From contig CALURT010000005.1 in the NCBI GenBank assembly GCA_944323245.1, forward strand, positions 54,997-118,996: a stretch of DNA of 64,000 nt, given 5' to 3'. This document shows, piece after piece, positions 36,168 to 42,826 of the stretch. Origin of the DNA: an uncultured Bacteroidales bacterium (GTDB lineage: Bacteria; Bacteroidota; Bacteroidia; Bacteroidales; UBA932). Under the pieces are notes generated by a model. It had not been told where the DNA came from. It saw only the letters and a list, made by a program, of their open reading frames with translations, and did not search any database. Position 1 is the stretch's first letter. The number at the start of each line of letters is the position of its first letter. The translations under genes and the position numbers were made by a program.

Positions 36168-37067
36168 ATGAAAAAAATCAAGGCAGCCGTAGTAGGCTAC
36201 GGAAACATCGGACGATACGTCGTCGAAACATTGGAAGTCTCCCCGGATTTCGAGATTGCGGGAATCATCAGGCGCAACGGTGCTGAAAATTGCCCGGATG
36301 AACTGAAAGGTTACAAGGTAGCAAAAGATATAAAGGACCTCGGGCAGGTGGATGTGGCCATACTCTGCACTCCGACGAGGAGCGTCGAAAAATACGCCGT
36401 GCCAATCCTTGAAATGGGAATAAACACCGTGGACAGCTTCGATATTCATACAGGAGTGCTCGAACTCAGAAAGAACCTCGGTGAAGTGGCCCGCAGGCAC
36501 AATGCTGTGTCCGTCATTTCGGCAGGTTGGGACCCGGGTTCGGATTCCGTGGTCAGGACGCTTTTAGAGGCCATTGCCCCGAAAGGCATCACCTATACCA
36601 ATTTCGGTCCTGGCATGAGCATGGGACATACGGTGGCTGTCAAGGCCATAGACGGGGTGAAAGCGGCCTTGTCGATGACCATACCGACAGGCACGGGCGT
36701 ACACAGAAGGATGGTGTATGTGGAAATCGAGGACGGACATGATTTCGAGACGGTGGCCAAGGCCATAAAGTCCGACCCTTATTTTGTCAACGACGAGACC
36801 CATGTCACCAAAGTGGATGACGTGGACAAACTTATTGACATGGGACACGGTGTCAACCTCGTCCGCAAGGGTGTGTCGGGAAAGACGCAGAACCAGCTGT
36901 TCGAATTCGATATGAAAATCAACAATCCTGCGCTTACGGCCCAGGTTCTCGTATGCGCCGCAAGGGCTTCGTTCAGGCAGAAAAGCGGATGCTACACCCT
37001 CATCGAAATCCCTGTGGTGGATCTGCTCCCGGGCGACCGTGAGGACTACATCGCACACCTTGTGTAA
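36168..37067 (+). CDS. ddh: meso-Diaminopimelate D-dehydrogenase
   Basis: This 299-residue NADPH enzyme interconverts meso-diaminopimelate and L-2-amino-6-oxopimelate, a one-step route to the lysine and peptidoglycan precursor. The N-terminal Rossmann motif is VVGYGNIGRYVVETL. SFDIHTGVLELRKNL, SAGWDPGSDSVVRTL and the NFGPGMSMGHTVAVKAI segment are typical. The frame is open 37 codons upstream, into the divergent glycosyltransferase gene, but MKKIKAAVVGYGN is the natural start. It is followed by repeat copy D and a strong terminator. Confidence 0.93.
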   Translation: MKKIKAAVVGYGNIGRYVVETLEVSPDFEIAGIIRRNGAENCPDELKGYKVAKDIKDLGQVDVAILCTPTRSVEKYAVPILEMGINTVDSFDIHTGVLELRKNLGEVARRHNAVSVISAGWDPGSDSVVRTLLEAIAPKGITYTNFGPGMSMGHTVAVKAIDGVKAALSMTIPTGTGVHRRMVYVEIEDGHDFETVAKAIKSDPYFVNDETHVTKVDDVDKLIDMGHGVNLVRKGVSGKTQNQLFEFDMKINNPALTAQVLVCAARASFRQKSGCYTLIEIPVVDLLPGDREDYIAHLV

Positions 37068-37082
37068 TCTTCCCGCACACTC

Positions 37083-37348
37083 TGACGAATCGTCGGACTG
37101 GTGCTAATAGACAATAAGAGTTCGATGTAATTCAATTTATTGAAAGACATCGAACTACCTCTGAGGAGCAGAATATAATCTGCGACGGACCTCCCGGCGA
37201 GGGAGGTGGCGGAGGGTGGCGCCCCTTAACAAGGGGCTGTCGCTACATCGACTGGGGATTAAGACAAGGGGATTTCGAAGAAATCCTTAACGCCAGTTCG
37301 ACGAATCCCTTATTCGCGGGCAACATAAATTCGTCGGACTGGCGGTAA
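37083..37348 (+). repeat. Composite palindromic intergenic repeat, copy D (longest)
   Basis: It opens with a partial arm (CGTCGGACTGGTGCTAAT, about 37091-37108). An AGTTCGATGT/ACATCGAACT stem (37119-37156) follows, then CCTCCCGGCGAGGGAGG, CCCCTTAACAAGGGG (37220-37234), GGATTTCGAAGAAATCC and the final long stem (37287-37348). It fills most of the 350-nt gap between ddh and the TonB-receptor gene. Confidence 0.85.
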
Positions 37349-37357
37349 TATGGTAAT

Positions 37358-37390
37358 AAAATCCGTAATTCGTGTAATTGCGGATTTTTT
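37358..37390 (+). terminator. Rho-independent terminator after ddh
   Basis: AAAATCCGTAATT and AATTGCGGATTTT form a 13-bp stem with one G-U pair and a 5-nt loop (CGTGT), followed by T residues. It should end ddh transcription. Its descending arm also supplies the TTG of the next promoter. Confidence 0.75.
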
Positions 37391-37407
37391 ATTTAATGCT
37401 ATTTTTG
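37378..37407 (+). promoter_or_regulatory. Promoter of the TonB-dependent receptor gene
   Basis: TTG (37378-37380), 19 nt, then TATTTTTG (37400-37407) fits the Bacteroidota consensus well. The predicted start site near 37414 leaves only 4 nt before the ATG at 37418 but 16 nt before the ATG at 37430, favouring the second. Confidence 0.7.
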
Positions 37408-37429
37408 CAGCGGGATTATGACTGTGAAC

Positions 37430-39379
37430 ATGAAGAAAACATTGATATTATTGTCTTGTATTTTATTGTTTTATTGCTTATTGCCGGTCACGGCCTTTGC
37501 TGCAAATACCATTGCTCCGGATACGGAGATTTACGAAAACAGCGCAGATTCCATTGCACGGAGTGCATATAAAATCGACGAAGTCGTTGTGACGGGTACA
37601 AGGAGTGTTGCAGATGTCAGGCATTTGTCGCAGACAGTTTCCGTAGTGGACCGGTCGACGATAGAGCAGAATGCCCAGCCTTCCCTCCTTCCTGTGCTTT
37701 CCCGGCAGGTTCCCGGACTTTTCATCACGTCAAGGGGAATTATGGGTTACGGAGTGTCCGACGGTGCAGCCGGAGGGATTTCCTTGCGCGGCTTGAGTGG
37801 AGGCAATGCACGTATGATGGTGCTGATAGACGGTCATCCGCAGTACGCGGGAATATTCGGCCATCCGATATCGGATGCGTATCAGTCGATGCTTGCCGAG
37901 AGGGTTGAGGTTTTAAGGGGACCGGCTTCAGTGCTTTACGGCTCCAATGCCATGGGAGGCGTGATAAACATTGTCACGAGACGGCTTGATGAGGACGGCG
38001 TGAAGACGGATTTCAGGGCAGGTTACGGTTCTTTCAATACCGTGGAGACCGAATTGACCAACATGGTGCGCAAAGGACGTTTTTCAAGCACGGTCAGCGC
38101 TTCTTACAACAGGACAGACGGGCATCGCCAGGACATGCAGTTCGAGCAGTACGGCGGTTATCTGAAACTCGGATATGAGTTGACAGACCATTGGGATTTG
38201 AGTGCGGATGGGGACGTGACGCATTTCAACGCTTCATATCCCGGCCCGGTGTCGGCGCCGCTTGTGGACGGGGACCAGCGTATAACCCGCGGAGTGGCAT
38301 CTTTGGCTGTCAGAAATGAGTATGACCGGACATCGGGAGCTTTGAGTCTTTTTTATAATTGGGGAAATCACTGGATAAACGACGGTTATACTCCAAACAA
38401 AGGGGAGGGTCCGCAGCCGGCAAGATTCAATTCCTACGATGACATGATGGGAATCTCCCTGTATCAGAGCACACGTTTCTTCGAGGGCAACCGCATTACC
38501 GTCGGCTTCGACTGGTTCAGGTATGGCGGCAGGGCATGGAATGATTTCATCGCAGGGGAGAACGCAGGTAGCCGGACCATGCTTGTAGACAAGTTCGAGA
38601 ATGAATTGGCGGGATATATGGATTTCAGACAGCATATAGGGCGTATCGTGACCCTCAATGCAGGTCTTCGTGTCGATCATCATTCCCGGGTAGGTACGGA
38701 ATGGATCCCGCAGGCAGGTGCAGTATTCCATCTTCCGCATTCTGTGGAACTGAAGGCGTCGGCTTCCAAGGGTTTCAGGTATCCGATTCTCAGGGAAATG
38801 TACATGTTCCCGCCTCAGAATCCCGATTTGCAGCCGGAATCGATGTGGAATTATGAGATTTCAGCCATGCAGACTCTTTTGGACGGAAATCTGAGTTACG
38901 GTGTAAACATATTCTATATCAACGGGAAAAACATGATAATGACGCTCCCGAATCCTAATGGGAGCGGAATGTTGAACCAGAATTCCGGGAAGATAGAGAA
39001 TGCCGGTGTGGAAGTGCAGATAGGGTGGAGGATAAACGGGACGTGGTCCGTAGATGCCAACTACAGTTTCCTGCACATGGAAAATCCGGTGGTGGCCGCT
39101 CCTGAGCACAAGTTTTACGCCGGAGGCAATTTTTCGAAGGGCCGGTGGAATGCCACTACGGGAATACAATATATTGCAGGACTTTATACTTCGGTGTCGC
39201 CTGTGGTGAAGGAAGAGTTCGTACTGTGGGACGCTACCGTGAGTTTCCGTATTCTTCCGTGGCTTTCCGTGTGGGCTCGGGGCGAAAACCTCCTTGCTCA
39301 GGAGTATGAAATCAATGCCGGCTACCCGATGCCACGAGCCACCGTCATCGCCGGAATCCTTTGTCATGCCGGACGATAG
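37430..39379 (+). CDS. TonB-dependent outer-membrane receptor (metal chelate or vitamin type)
   Basis: This 649-residue receptor has a signal peptide (MKKTLILLSCILLFYCLLPVTAFA), a TonB-box-like segment IDEVVVTGTRS, and a plug with GISLRGLSGGNARMMVLIDGHPQY and AERVEVLRGPASVLYGSNAMGGVINIVTRR. The beta-barrel contains the classic LKASASKGFRYPILREMYMFPPQNPDLQPE region. It lacks the carboxypeptidase-like extension of SusC proteins, so it looks like a BtuB, siderophore or heme type receptor; the ligand cannot be named. It stands alone with its own promoter. The barrel ends unusually in HAGR rather than an aromatic residue. An ATG four codons earlier is an alternative start. Confidence 0.88.
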   Translation: MKKTLILLSCILLFYCLLPVTAFAANTIAPDTEIYENSADSIARSAYKIDEVVVTGTRSVADVRHLSQTVSVVDRSTIEQNAQPSLLPVLSRQVPGLFITSRGIMGYGVSDGAAGGISLRGLSGGNARMMVLIDGHPQYAGIFGHPISDAYQSMLAERVEVLRGPASVLYGSNAMGGVINIVTRRLDEDGVKTDFRAGYGSFNTVETELTNMVRKGRFSSTVSASYNRTDGHRQDMQFEQYGGYLKLGYELTDHWDLSADGDVTHFNASYPGPVSAPLVDGDQRITRGVASLAVRNEYDRTSGALSLFYNWGNHWINDGYTPNKGEGPQPARFNSYDDMMGISLYQSTRFFEGNRITVGFDWFRYGGRAWNDFIAGENAGSRTMLVDKFENELAGYMDFRQHIGRIVTLNAGLRVDHHSRVGTEWIPQAGAVFHLPHSVELKASASKGFRYPILREMYMFPPQNPDLQPESMWNYEISAMQTLLDGNLSYGVNIFYINGKNMIMTLPNPNGSGMLNQNSGKIENAGVEVQIGWRINGTWSVDANYSFLHMENPVVAAPEHKFYAGGNFSKGRWNATTGIQYIAGLYTSVSPVVKEEFVLWDATVSFRILPWLSVWARGENLLAQEYEINAGYPMPRATVIAGILCHAGR

Positions 39380-39442
39380 CCGAGGCATCTGCTTCCCTTG
39401 TCCTGAGTTCTCTTGCTTTGCCATCCTGGGCGTTTTTGGTTT

Positions 39443-39500
39443 GTCATCCTGAGCGGAGGACATTGTCCGGAGTCGAAGGATCTGAATGCATCCGGATGAC
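39443..39500. repeat. GTCATCC...GGATGAC intergenic repeat
   Basis: GTCATCC (39443-39449) and GGATGAC (39494-39500) are inverted and enclose GGAC-ATT-GTCC and GAGTCGAAGGATCT. The wording TCATCCTGAGCG...GAGTCGAAGGATC resembles an intergenic repeat seen in many bacterial genomes. It lies downstream of the TonB receptor gene. Confidence 0.65.
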
Positions 39501-39560
39501 AGAGAGAGGAAAACCGCTCATGCTAACAAAAAACGCATTCGCTTCTTTTTCCTCTCTCTG
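39500..39560. terminator. 14-bp inverted repeat between convergent genes (possible bidirectional terminator)
   Basis: CAGAGAGAGGAAAA (39500-39513) and TTTTCCTCTCTCTG (39547-39560) are perfect inverted repeats with a 33-nt loop. They lie between the receptor gene and the convergent lipoprotein gene. The long loop makes a simple terminator uncertain. Confidence 0.45.
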
Positions 39561-39612
39561 CCATGGACTAATGTGGTTTCTGCCCCTCTTGTCATGTCGG
39601 GAGTTTCGCATG

Positions 39613-40020
39613 TCATCTCGGGCTTTGTCGTATGCTGAGCCACTGATATGATTTTCCGGATTCCAACTGTAATTTGAAAGAACGCTCAATGCCGGAAGTA
39701 TTTTCCTGCAACGTTATGGTGATGGTGCGCCTGTTGTCTCCGGTACTGATAGTGAACCATGGCCCGGTATAGTTGTATTCTTCCTTATTGCTGACACCGT
39801 CATCGATAGTGGAGTCATATACTTCCACTCCGTCCTTGTCGGTACTGTAGTAAAGATAGGATATATCGAATGACCTTTCTGTATGATAAGTAAGGGTCTG
39901 CGCCTCGGCATTTACAGCCGCATCCGTGGGACCGTCGATAATGCTATGGTATCTGTTGCATCCTGACAGGCACGCCAAGATTGGAATCAAAGTGATGGCT
40001 GTAATCAAAAACTTTTTCAT
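39613..40020 (-). CDS. Small lipoprotein, BACON-like (duplicate 1)
   Basis: This 135-residue protein has a lipoprotein signal (MKKFLITAITLIPILACLSGC) and one beta-sandwich-like domain. Its end, WFTISTGDNRRTITITLQENTSGIERS followed by YQWLSIRQSPR, resembles the C-terminal half of BACON domains. It is a tandem paralogue of the gene upstream: a central stretch around YYSTDKDGVEVYDSTIDDG is almost identical. The function is unknown; it could be a surface carbohydrate- or protein-binding module. Confidence 0.75.
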   Translation of the reverse strand: MKKFLITAITLIPILACLSGCNRYHSIIDGPTDAAVNAEAQTLTYHTERSFDISYLYYSTDKDGVEVYDSTIDDGVSNKEEYNYTGPWFTISTGDNRRTITITLQENTSGIERSFKLQLESGKSYQWLSIRQSPR

Positions 40021-40086
40021 CGGTAATTTATTTTTTCAGTTACACTCAATGTGGCAGTATGGTTGTGTTCAAGGAGGAATTTCCCG

Positions 40087-40500
40087 CTACTCCGGACTTT
40101 GTTCTACGTATAGCCATTGGTAATAATCTCCCCAATTCAGTTCGACCCTGAAGCGGCGGGCAATTCCGGAAGTGTTTTCCTGCATTGTAATGGTGATGGT
40201 GTGCCTGTTGTCTCCGGTACTGATAGTGAACCACGGGCCGGTATAGTCGTATTCTTCCTCATTGCTGACACCGTCATCGATAGTGGAGTCGTATATTTCC
40301 ACTCCGTCCTTGTCCGTACTGTAGTAAAGCCGGGTCAGATTGAACTGCCCTTCGGTATATAGCGTAACTGTCTGAGCGTCCGCATTCACAGTTACGTCAG
40401 ATTCGGAAATCCTGATGGTGTCGCTGCCTCTCCCTTTGCATCCTGACAGGCACGCTATCATTGAAACCAATGCCACGACGGCGTTCAAAAACTTTTTCAT
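40087..40500 (-). CDS. Small lipoprotein, BACON-like (duplicate 2)
   Basis: The protein is 137 residues from the ATG at 40500, which gives the signal MKKFLNAVVALVSMIACLSGC; an ATG 12 codons upstream gives no better signal. The single domain ends WFTISTGDNRHTITITMQENTSGIARR and YQWLYVEQSPE, BACON-like, and matches the next gene. About 90 bp around 40246-40335 are nearly identical to 39766-39855 at the DNA level, which points to recent duplication or gene conversion. It lies 49 nt after the AlbA_2 gene, possibly in one transcript. Confidence 0.75.
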   Translation of the reverse strand: MKKFLNAVVALVSMIACLSGCKGRGSDTIRISESDVTVNADAQTVTLYTEGQFNLTRLYYSTDKDGVEIYDSTIDDGVSNEEEYDYTGPWFTISTGDNRHTITITMQENTSGIARRFRVELNWGDYYQWLYVEQSPE

Positions 40501-40549
40501 GAGTAATTTGCCTTGTTTTATTGTCAAATATCTCAATACAATTTACAGA

Positions 40550-42058
40550 TCATTCAATTGTTTTATATTTCTGATTCTGACTGTTTGGTTTATCAGGAAT
40601 AGTCATTTGCAGTCTTGTCCCGATAAATGGGGCAATATATTTCTTGCGCACCCATCGTCTGTCGTTCACACCCAACATGTTCGCTATTTCAACAATACTT
40701 TTGGGAGATTTGCAGAATTCAAACACCTTATCTTGGGGTGATGCGAGACTTGACTTGGGGTGATACGAGACTTGACTTGGGGTGAAGCCGTCATCGCTTG
40801 GGGTGTGACTTGGGGTGTCTGCATCATCGATTTTGAATGCCGGTTTATTTGTTGCCTCTGTCAATGCTCGTCTGAACCATATTGTGAGATTGACAAAAGG
40901 AGCAACTACTCTTATTTCTGGAACAGGAAGCTCCTGCTCTCTACAGCTTTTCATAATAAGCCCGATGCCTCTTCCCCATGCTTCCATTGTACCGCGGCGA
41001 TAAAAAACATTGGCAATAGTAGGATTAGCCGGAAGAGAACCAATTTGGTCATCCACAAAGTCTTGCCATGACATTCCATGCGGGAAGGCTCCGGGATTTT
41101 GAAATACAATACGGTCATCATAGATTGCCAAACTCGGAGTTGTATTCTCGGCATTCCATGAACGATGGCAAAGCATGTTGATTGTCGCTTCTTTTATAGC
41201 TTCATACGGGACAGTCAACATGTCTTGTCTGAATTTGCTGTCCATTCTGCCGGATAAATTCAAATGCTTCAAACAAAAGTCCATTACGGTATCATATTGT
41301 TCAAACAGGTTTCCTTCACATACAGTTTGGTCTCGGAACACTCTTTTGTCAACTCCTTCAAAACGGGCCAATCGGATTTTACATTGAGGATGCAATAAAG
41401 TCGGTTCTTTTCCGAACAACACATTTGCGGCATTCAATATCATTCCATCCTTTCTTGCCACTCCAAGTTTCAACATGATCTTCATTGGATCCTGCAGTGT
41501 CATTGCCGAAGCATGTATTCTTCTTGACCCTATGCCGTCATGTAATGTCTGATACAACAATTCCGTATCCATGTCTTCAACGGAAATTTCCGGGTTAGGC
41601 GTGTTTTCCCAACTAAACCGCCGGGGATTGCTAAGTTTCAGCCGTTCCTCATACATTTGTCTCGGCATCAACACAGTTGTGCTTTCTACTTTATAAAATG
41701 CCCTGCCGTCAAAAGAATAAGGCCCGTTCTTGAAATTGTTGGAATCAAAATAAATGGCTATAACATAATAGTCTGGCTTGTCAGGCAGTTCTATATATTC
41801 AACCTCTACATTTATTGCCGGTTCAATCTTCCGGAGAGCATTTGCGACCTCTTGTCTGGTATTGTCTGTCACGTTTTGCCCGATAATTTTCAAGGACGGT
41901 GCGACGCCGAATATAAGCCAACCGCCATCAGAATTAAGAAATGCACATGCGGTTTCCATACCCTTATAAAGTTCTCCCGTCGTTTTCTTTAATTCCAAAG
42001 TCCGTGTTTCGTCTTTGGCTATCAAATCCTTTATATAGTCAATCGTTATCATAATCAT
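40550..42058 (-). CDS. AlbA_2 (Schlafen-type) domain ATP-binding/regulatory protein
   Basis: This 502-residue protein has an N-terminal AlbA_2 domain (ETRTLELKKTTGELYKGMETACAFLNSDGGWLIFGV). A middle region shows the ATPase-like motif found in these proteins (NMLCHRSWNAENTTPSLAIYDDRIVFQNPG, AWGRGIGLIMKSC). A Ser/Pro/Thr-rich linker precedes a small C-terminal helix-turn-helix-like segment (SIVEIANMLGVNDRRWVRKKY). Such proteins are widespread accessory genes, probably regulators, with no fixed function. The linker is encoded by tandem 21-22 bp repeats at 40732-40817. The gene looks more AT-rich than its neighbours, suggesting transfer. It lies 12 nt downstream of the Crp/Fnr gene. Confidence 0.83.
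   Translation of the reverse strand: MIMITIDYIKDLIAKDETRTLELKKTTGELYKGMETACAFLNSDGGWLIFGVAPSLKIIGQNVTDNTRQEVANALRKIEPAINVEVEYIELPDKPDYYVIAIYFDSNNFKNGPYSFDGRAFYKVESTTVLMPRQMYEERLKLSNPRRFSWENTPNPEISVEDMDTELLYQTLHDGIGSRRIHASAMTLQDPMKIMLKLGVARKDGMILNAANVLFGKEPTLLHPQCKIRLARFEGVDKRVFRDQTVCEGNLFEQYDTVMDFCLKHLNLSGRMDSKFRQDMLTVPYEAIKEATINMLCHRSWNAENTTPSLAIYDDRIVFQNPGAFPHGMSWQDFVDDQIGSLPANPTIANVFYRRGTMEAWGRGIGLIMKSCREQELPVPEIRVVAPFVNLTIWFRRALTEATNKPAFKIDDADTPSHTPSDDGFTPSQVSYHPKSSLASPQDKVFEFCKSPKSIVEIANMLGVNDRRWVRKKYIAPFIGTRLQMTIPDKPNSQNQKYKTIE
40732..40817. repeat. Tandem repeats with core CTTGGGGTG inside the AlbA_2 gene
   Basis: CTTGGGGTG occurs five times, at 40732, 40754, 40776, 40797 and 40809. 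The first two units are 22 bp each and differ at one base. Since 22 is not a multiple of three, the same DNA motif is read in different frames (HPK, SPQ, TPS), and a change in copy number would alter the reading frame of the C-terminal segment. Confidence 0.8.
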
Positions 42059-42070
42059 ATCAATGTCAGT

Positions 42071-42697
42071 TCACATATTTATTTTACTTTTCAACACATA
42101 ACCTTTCCCGGCCTTTTGCAGGATGCCCTGGCTGACGAGCTGGGCGACGGTGCGGGAGAGGGAAGGCCGTGCGACCCCGAGGATGAAAGCCGTTTCCTGA
42201 AGGTTTTCAAGCGGCCCGTGACGTTTTACATAGTCCACGATTCTCGAAGACAGGGTCTGCAACGCAAATTCACTGAGTCTGCGGCTCAGGAACATGCTGT
42301 GGTCGGAAATCACCCTGAGATAATTCCCGAGCACGGTGCTGTCCTGCCGGATTATGTCCCAGATGCAGTCTTTGCCCAATATCCAGATTCCGCATTTCCC
42401 CGAGGCGAAAATCGTGACCGGAAATATGCTGTCGGAACTGAAAACAAATGCCGAAGCAAGCACTTCCGGGGCGGAAAGCGTGTCAAGTGTGAATTCCTTC
42501 CCCTCTTCGCTGACCATTCTCGCATAGACGCTTCCTTCGCAAAGAATGTACAGAGAGCGGCAAGGATATCCCTGCATCGCTATAATATCGTCTTTTTCAT
42601 ATTCGGAATATCTTCCGGGAAATCTTTTCAAAACATTTTCGATGATTTCCCTGTTTCCTCCCCGGAACAGAGGTATGTCGTAAATATTACAATGCAT
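42071..42697 (-). CDS. Crp/Fnr-family transcriptional regulator
   Basis: This 208-residue protein has an N-terminal cyclic-nucleotide-binding-like sensor domain (RYSEYEKDDIIAMQGYPCRSLYILCEGSVYARM) and a C-terminal winged helix (LQETAFILGVARPSLSRTVAQLVSQGILQK). Two cysteines in the sensor half do not form a typical FNR iron-sulphur set. An ATG at 42721 would place a perfect GTAACA-AA-TGTTAC palindrome inside the coding region, so the ATG at 42697, which leaves the palindrome just upstream, is preferred. It is divergent from the metzincin/lipoprotein operon and probably controls both directions. Confidence 0.87.
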   Translation of the reverse strand: MHCNIYDIPLFRGGNREIIENVLKRFPGRYSEYEKDDIIAMQGYPCRSLYILCEGSVYARMVSEEGKEFTLDTLSAPEVLASAFVFSSDSIFPVTIFASGKCGIWILGKDCIWDIIRQDSTVLGNYLRVISDHSMFLSRRLSEFALQTLSSRIVDYVKRHGPLENLQETAFILGVARPSLSRTVAQLVSQGILQKAGKGYVLKSKINM

Positions 42698-42701
42698 GTC
42701 T

Positions 42702-42715
42702 GTAACAAATGTTAC
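42702..42715. promoter_or_regulatory. Palindromic operator GTAACAAATGTTAC, likely Crp/Fnr site
   Basis: A perfect 6-2-6 inverted repeat lies 4 nt upstream of the regulator start and centred 43.5 bp upstream of the start site predicted for the divergent operon (about 42752). That is close to the classic class II activator position, and it would also allow autorepression. Confidence 0.6.
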
Positions 42716-42737
42716 GGTCAAATATTACCGGCCGCCG

Positions 42738-42745
42738 TATTTTTG
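42738..42745 (+). promoter_or_regulatory. -7 promoter element for the metzincin/lipoprotein operon
   Basis: TATTTTTG matches TAnnTTTG. No TTG is found at the -33 position; the palindromic operator occupies that area, as expected of an activator-dependent promoter. The untranslated leader is about 75 nt, with another GTAAC half-site near 42771. Confidence 0.55.
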
Positions 42746-42826
42746 CGCCCGAAAATGAAACGTAACAGTATAAATGGCAGGCCATATATACGAAGCTACA
42801 TATCAGGTCAAATATAGGAAAAATTA

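Noticed and set aside
7099..37348. CRISPR array as explanation of the repeated segments
   Set aside because: Copies are few, far apart, in both orientations and differ by modules; there are no regular spacers and no cas genes.
37068..37417. Possible cobalamin or other riboswitch ahead of the TonB receptor
   Set aside because: The predicted transcript start leaves a leader of about 16 nt, and the upstream structure is the repeat copy plus the ddh terminator, with no riboswitch motif.
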